Shown here piece after piece: positions 1 through 5,290 of a stretch of 9,071 nt of DNA (positions are counted from its first letter, which is position 1; each line of letters begins with the position of its first letter). The notes beneath the pieces were generated by a model that saw only the letters and a program-made list of their open reading frames with translations, made no database searches and was not told the origin of the DNA. The DNA is taken from NCBI GenBank assembly GCA_031267205.1, contig JAIRZN010000012.1, positions 1-9,071 of the forward strand, written 5' to 3'. The position numbers and the translations under genes were made by a program. Source of the DNA: Tannerellaceae bacterium. GTDB taxonomy: Bacteria; Bacteroidota; Bacteroidia; Bacteroidales; Tannerellaceae.

Positions 1-1
1 A

Positions 2-211
2 AACCTGTATCGGCAGGGTAAAAAATGGCTTGCTGCCATTTGCGGCGAGCGGGATATGTTTTCCGAACACGAGCACAGGCTTGAAGAGAAACAGGTTACG
101 GAACACTTGTTGTCAAATGTTGAAAATATATTGCTAAACGGTCCGCAATTGATATTATACTCAAAAAGAATTGTATTGCGACTTAGCCAATCTAAAATTG
201 AGAGTCATTAG
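2..211 (+). CDS. 3' end of an unrecognised gene (5' end outside window)
   Basis: An open frame enters from the left edge at base 2 and runs 69 codons to a TAG stop at 209-211. The visible C-terminal part begins NLYRQGKKWLAAICGERDMF and is charged and hydrophilic (for example the stretch SEHEHRLEEKQVTEHLL), consistent with a soluble helical protein. I do not recognise the family. The last 20 or so codons are more AT-rich and may be read-through beyond an older stop. The stop lies 4 nt before the tandem repeat array, and the next gene remnant is convergent, so this is the 3' end of a + strand unit. It could be part of the same mobile element as the integrase remnant, but nothing here shows that. 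Frame openness alone makes it only moderately likely to be a real gene. Confidence 0.4.
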   Translation, partial: NLYRQGKKWLAAICGERDMFSEHEHRLEEKQVTEHLLSNVENILLNGPQLILYSKRIVLRLSQSKIESH

Positions 212-215
212 TGTC

Positions 216-349
216 AACATACAACCCTATGTTGCCAACATACAACTCTATGTTGGTAACATACAACCCTATGTTGGTAACATACAACCCTATGTTGGCG
301 ACATACAACTCTATGTTGGTAACATACAACCCTATGTTGGTAACATACA
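216..349. repeat. Tandem array: six 21-bp dyad repeats plus a partial seventh
   Basis: Six contiguous units start at 216, 237, 258, 279, 300 and 321, and a partial unit (AACATACA) covers 342-349. Each unit has the form AACATA, a 6-nt loop (CAACCC or CAACTC), TATGTT, then a 3-nt linker (GCC, GGT or GGC). The two arms are perfect inverted complements in five units; unit 5 has one mismatch (GACATA). Where a unit follows CC and ends in GG, as in unit 2, the stem extends to 8 bp. Variation falls mostly in loop and linker, leaving the arms conserved. The 21-bp period equals two turns of B-DNA, so the dyads would lie on one face of the helix. Units 1-3 and 4-6 are near-identical 63-bp blocks. There are no unique spacers, so this is not a CRISPR array. 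A multi-site protein-binding array or hairpin repeat is possible; function unknown. Confidence 0.9.
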
Positions 350-814
350 TTACAGTGGGCCGGCCTTAGTGTCTGCCCTCTTAACATTCCTGATAATACC
401 TGCGGCAGTGGCTACTCTCTTAATACCCGATTGAAGAGAGGTATAACCGGGCACGGGCAATAATTTCTCCCCTTTGACCAATCCTTCGTATTTTTCAATG
501 ATTTTAAGCGGAATATCCATTAACGGCACATTGGATGAAACGGAGGTTTTTTGTCTGCGGGTGATTATCCACGGCTTGCCATCGAAGAAAACCTGCATGC
601 TGTCACGGGTAAGGTTTTTCATATCCTGGAAGGAAAATCCTGTGAAAACACAAAACAGAAACAAATCCCTGACAAGGTCGAGCCTTTTTTCGAGCGTTAC
701 ATTCATGATGGCCCGTATTTCTTCCCTGTCCAGATAGCCAACATTCGTTTCTTCTGTCGAAATTCTGTAATCGCTAAAGGGGTCGTACCGAACAGGTATT
801 TCGGATGCTGTGTG
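350..814 (-). pseudogene. Truncated tyrosine recombinase (phage/transposon-type integrase) remnant
   Basis: Read on the minus strand, an open frame runs from 814 (just after an in-frame TAA at 815-817) to a TAA at 350-352. It contains the part of a Bacteroidales tyrosine recombinase that joins the core-binding to the catalytic domain: a DPFSDYRI-like linker, a GYLDREEIRAI segment, then RDLFLFCVFTGFSFQDMKNL (the usual position of the first catalytic box), and RRQKT with the beta-sheet lysine followed by NVPL. Similarity continues to the TAAGI motif and then breaks a few residues before the expected HxxR box. The HxxR motif, the second H/W and the nucleophilic tyrosine are all missing, as is nearly the whole N-terminal DNA-binding domain. 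The first ATG in frame is at 706, but the homologous frame begins upstream of it. It cannot be an active recombinase. It is probably the scar of a decayed integrative element, cut at the repeat array on one side and at the operon promoter on the other. Confidence 0.8.
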
Positions 815-841
815 TTATTACGGCTTTATCATGTATCTTTG
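811..841 (+). promoter_or_regulatory. Putative Bacteroidetes-type promoter for the envelope operon
   Basis: TATCTTTG at 834-841 is a full match to the Bacteroidetes primary sigma factor -7 element (TAnnTTTG). A weak -33 match, TGTG at 811-814, sits 19 nt upstream. Transcription would start near 848, leaving a short leader of about 20 nt before the ATG at 866. The -33 part overlaps the end of the integrase remnant. The -7 match is good; the -33 match is poor. Confidence 0.55.
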
Positions 842-865
842 CAAACCATCAACCCATAGTTTATT

Positions 866-1861
866 ATGCGTTCCGAGATCATTTTTACCATTCTCCTTTT
901 GATATGCTGTGCAGGATGCAAGGCGCAGGATAAAGACCCGTATGCCGGAGCGGAGCCGGTGAGGATACACCGCTTCGACAAGGCCTTGCTGCGCCTCATT
1001 GAATCGGGCAACGATGTCGCCGTACAGGGCGAGCTGCTGTGCGACTACCCCGAAATGCTTGAAGTGCTGGGCAAGGGCGTACTCAATATGCAGACGCCAC
1101 AGACGCAGGGCTTCTTCGACCGCCTGACGGCTTACTACTCCGAGCCTTCGCTCAGGGAGCTATACCGCGACGCCGTAGTCCGGTACGATTCCGTCGGCAG
1201 TATCGAGCGACAGCTTGGGCGCGCCTTTGCATACCTGTCCACATCCCTCCCCGCAATGCCCGTCCCTCAGGTCTATATGCATGTATCGGGGCTGAGCCAG
1301 AATGTGCTGACTTCCGACGAGCTGCTGTCTGTCTCGATCGACAAGTACATGGGGGCGGATTATCCGTTGTATCAACGTTTTTTCCACGCCTACCAGCGCG
1401 AGAAGATGCGCATCGAACGTATCGCCCCCGATTACCTGACGGGCTGGCTTATGACGGAATATCCCTTCGACGGCAACGAGGCCGTACTTCTCGACCGCAT
1501 GATATACGAAGGCAAGGTTAAATACCTCGTCGCACAGGCCCTGCCCGGCGTCGCGCCGCACACGCTAATGGGATATACGGAGGAAGAATACGCCTGGTGC
1601 GAAAGGAATGAAGCTGGTCTATGGAAGGCCGTCGTCGAGCGCAAACACCTTTATACGCCCGACTTATTGACTACCGAGAAGTATATCGCCGACGCTCCCG
1701 CCTCCTTCCTCTCCGACGAGGCTCCGGGCAATATAGGCGTGTGGATAGGCCTGCGAATCGTCGGCAAGTACGCGAAAGAGACCTCCGCCACGCCTGAAGC
1801 GCTGATGCGCGAAACGAACGCTCAGGAGATACTGGCCCAATCCAAGTACAAACCCTTCTGA
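866..1861 (+). CDS. GldB-like envelope lipoprotein
   Basis: A 331-residue protein resembling the gliding motility lipoprotein GldB and its relatives in non-gliding Bacteroidales. The N-terminus is a lipoprotein signal: a hydrophobic stretch (about residues 5-15) then CAGC, with Cys18 as the lipidated residue. The mature part begins with an RFDK motif (residues 37-40), typical of the GldB start. The C-terminal third carries the strongest family signature: GYTEEEYAWC (236-245), NE (248-249), a LYTPD segment (262-266), DEAPGNIGVWIGLRIV (284-299) and the terminal SKYKP. Length fits the family. In gliding flavobacteria GldB is needed for motility; its biochemical activity is not established to my knowledge, and this homologue need not be involved in movement. 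It is the first gene of a three-gene run, with 9 nt to the next start. The ATG at 866 is supported by the signal peptide and the promoter just upstream. Symbol left blank because orthology to gldB is uncertain. Confidence 0.8.
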   Translation: MRSEIIFTILLLICCAGCKAQDKDPYAGAEPVRIHRFDKALLRLIESGNDVAVQGELLCDYPEMLEVLGKGVLNMQTPQTQGFFDRLTAYYSEPSLRELYRDAVVRYDSVGSIERQLGRAFAYLSTSLPAMPVPQVYMHVSGLSQNVLTSDELLSVSIDKYMGADYPLYQRFFHAYQREKMRIERIAPDYLTGWLMTEYPFDGNEAVLLDRMIYEGKVKYLVAQALPGVAPHTLMGYTEEEYAWCERNEAGLWKAVVERKHLYTPDLLTTEKYIADAPASFLSDEAPGNIGVWIGLRIVGKYAKETSATPEALMRETNAQEILAQSKYKPF

Positions 1862-1870
1862 GATACGGTT

Positions 1871-3640
1871 ATGAAAAAACACTACCCGTTCCTTTTCCTG
1901 CTTGCCGTCTACGCCTTAATATTCGCCTTCCTTCAAACGTATAGCGAGTATCACTTCTACTTCGTGGAGCAGAACCAGTTGTTCCAAAGCTCATGGCCTT
2001 ACGTGTCGGAACATCTTATGCAACCAGGGGGCGCGGCGTTAGTCGTATCGGAGTTCCTGGTTCAGTTCTTCCTCTTGCCCGGAGCGGGAGCAGGGATAAC
2101 GGCGGCCTTGATTACGGCTGCGGGATGGCTGGCGTACCGTATCATCAGGCGTGTGAGGCCGGGAGTAAGCCTTGTTGTCTTATGCCTGTTGCCGGCCTTG
2201 ACGCTACTGTTTGTGCATTTCGACTTCAATTACATAGCGTCGGGTACGGTAGCCTTCCTGATGGCGGAGGCGGCCTTCTGCCTTGTCCTCGGCATAAAGG
2301 ACGTCAGGTGGAGGTTTGCAGCCCATGCGACGGTTATACCGGCACTGTTCCTGCTTGCCGGGCCGGTGTTTATGCTCTATACCGCCTTGGCCTTGATCGC
2401 CCCCCTGCCGTCGCGCAAGCTGGAGCTGTGGGGGAAGGTAGCCCTCGCCGCCGGGACGCTTCTCATAGGGATACTTGGCGTTTACTTTGCGCTCTACGCC
2501 GAATACCGCCATGTCTTCCTGCCCGACGGGTATTATCATTTCAGCCTGAAGCCGCATAGCGTGATCTATTTTTCCTGGATCTCGCTGTCGCTTATCTTCG
2601 CCTTAGCCTGTTTCCTGGGCAAGCGCAGGGCGGATGGCAAGGCGGATAGAAAGAAATTGAACCGCTACGGCATACCTTTACAGATTGCGCTCCTTGCTTT
2701 CGCAGGATACTTCGGCGTGCAGGCGTACAGCGACAAGGGTTCGTACATGATGAAGGAACTCGGTTATTATAGCCGTACAGGGCAATGGGACAAGGTTCTG
2801 GAACGTTGCCGCGGCAAGCTGTCCAACTACCTTTATATGGCATACGCCAATCTTGCCCTGACGGAAAGGGGCGAATTAGGCGACCGTATGTTCGCCTTCG
2901 ACCAGCATGGAACGCAGGGATTGCTGATCGACTGGAACAGGACGGCTTCGGTTTCCATACTGTTGAGCGACATATATTTCGCCGTGAACGCAACGGCCTT
3001 ATCGCAAGAGATGGCTTTCGAGGCGTACACAAGCGCGATAGGCGACGGCAATCCGCGAATGATGAAACGTCTGGTGCAGACCAACCTCATCAACGGCTCC
3101 TACGCTGTTGCGGAAAAATATATCTCCATACTGGAAAACACCCTCTGCTATCGCGCCTGGGCAAGGGAGCAAAGGCGTTTCCTCGACAACGACGCCGAGG
3201 TGGAAGGCGACGCCCTGCTGGGCAACAAACGCCGCTCGCTTATGCCCGACGCCTCGCTCGCGATGATAGACGGTATTGAAGCCGAACTGCAGGGCATAGC
3301 CTCCGCCAATCCGTCAGACAGGGCGGCCATCGAGTACGCCGGCGCCATTTACCTGCTGGGGAAAGACATGGACGGCTTCCGCGAACTTATAGACAAGTAT
3401 TTCGCTACGCCTGTGCTGCCTGCGCTGCCCGTTGCGTTCCAGGAGGCGGCCATCATACTGTCGGAAAAAGACCCCGACTACCTGCGGCGTTTCGATATAT
3501 CCGAAGCCGTCGCCTCGCGCTTCGCACAATATAAGCGGCAGGTCGTGGAAGGCAACCGCAGCGCCAACGCCAACGCCCTGCCCTCCCTGTTGCTGCGCGC
3601 CTACGGGGATACTTACTGGTATTACTTCATGTTTAAATAA
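1871..3640 (+). CDS. Polytopic inner-membrane protein, DUF6057-like
   Basis: A 589-residue protein in two halves. Residues 1-286 are membrane-embedded, with about eight hydrophobic segments near 5-23, 55-70, 73-90, 99-116, 122-141, 151-178, 187-210 and 231-250, plus one near 268-286; the exact count is uncertain. Residues 290-589 are soluble and mainly helical, with alternating aromatic/alanine helices (for example LYMAYANLAL, residues 321-330) that look like divergent TPR-type repeats, and a conserved-looking end, GDTYWYYFMF. From memory this architecture fits DUF6057, a Bacteroidales family of unknown function; I could not test this. The first segment is an uncleaved anchor rather than a clear signal peptide. 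The gene lies 9 nt after the GldB-like gene and 9 nt before the TolB-like gene, so the three are almost surely co-transcribed. The layout resembles membrane proteins with a glycosyltransferase-like N-half and a TPR tail, but no catalytic motif is visible. Confidence 0.7.
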   Translation: MKKHYPFLFLLAVYALIFAFLQTYSEYHFYFVEQNQLFQSSWPYVSEHLMQPGGAALVVSEFLVQFFLLPGAGAGITAALITAAGWLAYRIIRRVRPGVSLVVLCLLPALTLLFVHFDFNYIASGTVAFLMAEAAFCLVLGIKDVRWRFAAHATVIPALFLLAGPVFMLYTALALIAPLPSRKLELWGKVALAAGTLLIGILGVYFALYAEYRHVFLPDGYYHFSLKPHSVIYFSWISLSLIFALACFLGKRRADGKADRKKLNRYGIPLQIALLAFAGYFGVQAYSDKGSYMMKELGYYSRTGQWDKVLERCRGKLSNYLYMAYANLALTERGELGDRMFAFDQHGTQGLLIDWNRTASVSILLSDIYFAVNATALSQEMAFEAYTSAIGDGNPRMMKRLVQTNLINGSYAVAEKYISILENTLCYRAWAREQRRFLDNDAEVEGDALLGNKRRSLMPDASLAMIDGIEAELQGIASANPSDRAAIEYAGAIYLLGKDMDGFRELIDKYFATPVLPALPVAFQEAAIILSEKDPDYLRRFDISEAVASRFAQYKRQVVEGNRSANANALPSLLLRAYGDTYWYYFMFK

Positions 3641-3649
3641 TCTACTCGT

Positions 3650-5113
3650 ATGAAACTAAGTCTGTATCTCTTATCGACAGTCCTCCTCGCCTCCTGCGCC
3701 GTTACTGTGCCGGAGGGCAGGGAGACCGGCGCTCAACCCTCTATCTTCCCCGACTATGCCGGCACGGTTATCCCGCCAAACATCGCGCCCTTGCACTTTG
3801 CGCTCGACATACCGGTGAAGGAAGCCTTCGCCGTATTCGCCTACGGCGATGTAAGCGTGACGGTAAAGGCGAAGAAGGGAAGCTTCAACATCCAGCCCGC
3901 GCCGTGGAAGAAACTGCTGGCCGTAGCCACAGGCGCGTCCGTCAGCGTTACCGTAACCGCCCGCACGGATGAGGGCGGATGGATAAGCTATGCACCCTTC
4001 AGCCTGCATGTGGCGAAGGAGCCGGTGGATTCCTACCTCGCATACCGCCTGATTGAGCCGGTGTATGAACTGTGGAACCGCATGGGTATCTATCAGCGCA
4101 ACCTGGAAACCTACGCCGAGACGCCGATCATAGAGAACGAAATGACAGGGAAGAACTGCATGAATTGCCACTCCTTCCGCATGCAAGACCCAAGCAAGAT
4201 GCTCTTCCATACGAGGGCGACTTATTCCGGCACGCTCCTCGTCGACGGCGACAGGATAGAAAAGCTTAATACCGGAACGGAGCAGACCGTCGCCCCTTTG
4301 GTTTATCCCTCGTGGCATCCTTCGGGACGGTTCGTGGCCTTCTCTGTCAACCGCACGAAACAAGGCTTTCATCACAATGACAGGAACAGGATAGAGGTGT
4401 TTGACGACGCCTCCGACGTTGTGGTGTATGACGTAGAGAAGCACGAGATCGTCACAACCTCGGTACTTTTTTCGCCCGAAGCGTTCGAGACCTTTCCCTC
4501 CTTCTCGCCCGACGGGGAGACGTTGTACTTCTGCTCCGCTCCGGCCATGTATATGCCGGCATCTTTCAAGGAAGTGAAGTACAGCCTGTGCTCCATAGCC
4601 TTCGACCCCATTGCGCGCACGTTCGGCTCTACCGTAGATACATTATATAATGCCGCAGAAGGAGGCCGGAGCGCATCCTTCCCCCGTGTATCGCCGGACG
4701 GGAAATACCTTATATATACGCTCTCAGGCTATGGGAATTTCTCGATATGGCATGAAGACGCCGACCTATACATGCTCAACATAGCCGACGGTACAAGCCG
4801 TCCGATGTCCGAAATCAACTCCGCGAACGTAGACAGCTATCACTCCTGGAGCAGCAACAGCCGCTGGATAGTCTTCAGCAGCCGCAGAATAGACGGCCTG
4901 TACACGCGCCCCTTCATAGCCTACGTAAACAGCGACGGGGAAGCCTCCAAGCCCTTCCTCTTGCCTCAAAGGAACACGGACTTTTATCATCGCTTCATGA
5001 AATCCTACAATATTCCCGAATTTATCACCGGCAAAGTAACCGTTTCCGGTCGCAAGCTGGCCCTGAAAGCCAAGAAGGATGCGGGTGTCGACCTGACATT
5101 CCTCATGCGTTGA
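3650..5113 (+). CDS. Lipoprotein with a CxxCH motif and a TolB-like (PD40) beta-propeller
   Basis: A 487-residue predicted lipoprotein: signal MKLSLYLLSTVLLASC with lipobox LASC and lipidated Cys16. Residues of about 40-130 look like a beta-rich domain. A single CMNCH motif (Cys170, Cys173, His174) follows, in the context GKNCMNCHSF; this is the c-type haem attachment pattern. The C-terminal part holds at least four PD40/WD40-like blade motifs: YPSWHPSGRFVAFS (from 219), FPSFSPDGETLYF (from 282), FPRVSPDGKYLIY (from 344) and YHSWSSNSRWIVFSS (from 397), as in TolB-type propellers. Similar Bacteroidales proteins are often labelled TolB family or cytochrome c biosynthesis protein. The protein should be tethered in the periplasm or outer membrane. 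It could bind haem and take part in electron transfer or in sensing, but a metal-binding or disulfide role for the two cysteines is also possible. It is the last gene of the operon; no clear terminator hairpin follows it. Confidence 0.8.
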   Translation: MKLSLYLLSTVLLASCAVTVPEGRETGAQPSIFPDYAGTVIPPNIAPLHFALDIPVKEAFAVFAYGDVSVTVKAKKGSFNIQPAPWKKLLAVATGASVSVTVTARTDEGGWISYAPFSLHVAKEPVDSYLAYRLIEPVYELWNRMGIYQRNLETYAETPIIENEMTGKNCMNCHSFRMQDPSKMLFHTRATYSGTLLVDGDRIEKLNTGTEQTVAPLVYPSWHPSGRFVAFSVNRTKQGFHHNDRNRIEVFDDASDVVVYDVEKHEIVTTSVLFSPEAFETFPSFSPDGETLYFCSAPAMYMPASFKEVKYSLCSIAFDPIARTFGSTVDTLYNAAEGGRSASFPRVSPDGKYLIYTLSGYGNFSIWHEDADLYMLNIADGTSRPMSEINSANVDSYHSWSSNSRWIVFSSRRIDGLYTRPFIAYVNSDGEASKPFLLPQRNTDFYHRFMKSYNIPEFITGKVTVSGRKLALKAKKDAGVDLTFLMR

Positions 5114-5230
5114 ACGCAACCGGCGATGGCCTTAATTCATTTCGTGGATAAAAACAGCTACTTTGTGGACGCAGGACGGTAATTAGTGGCTAAACGCTTT
5201 TCCGCACAAAAAGATTCTACCCTGATGCGT

Positions 5231-5238
5231 TATCTTTG
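5231..5238 (+). promoter_or_regulatory. Putative -7 promoter element for the sensor kinase operon
   Basis: TATCTTTG, an exact match to the Bacteroidetes TAnnTTTG -7 element and identical to the one before the GldB-like gene. No good TTTG -33 element lies at the usual spacing; a TTTGTG at 5162-5167 is too far away. A start of transcription near 5245 would place the ATG at 5291 about 45 nt downstream, supporting that start over the upstream GTG at 5186. The 5114-5290 gap otherwise shows no terminator or RNA gene. Confidence 0.45.
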
Positions 5239-5290
5239 TGAATTAAAATCAATGGGGATGACAGGGATGATAGAGAAACACAATTCAAAC

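Noticed and set aside
216..349. CRISPR array
   Set aside because: Units are contiguous with no unique spacers, each unit is only 21 bp, and no cas-like genes are present.
171..434. + strand 87-codon frame encoding a heptad repeat (NIQPYVG)
   Set aside because: The repeat unit is 21 bp, so it stays open in frame by arithmetic. The start is a TTG in AT-rich DNA without a ribosome site, and the 3' part is antisense to the integrase remnant. It is better explained as non-coding repeat.
3671..4444. Long minus-strand frame of 257 codons opposite the TolB-like gene
   Set aside because: It is fully antisense to a gene with a clear lipobox, CxxCH and PD40 motifs, and shows no family of its own. Such shadows are common in GC-rich coding DNA.
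5114..5230. Rho-independent terminator or small RNA after the TolB-like gene
   Set aside because: I found no stable inverted repeat followed by a T run; only a TTTGTG at 5162-5167, which lacks a -7 element at the right distance.
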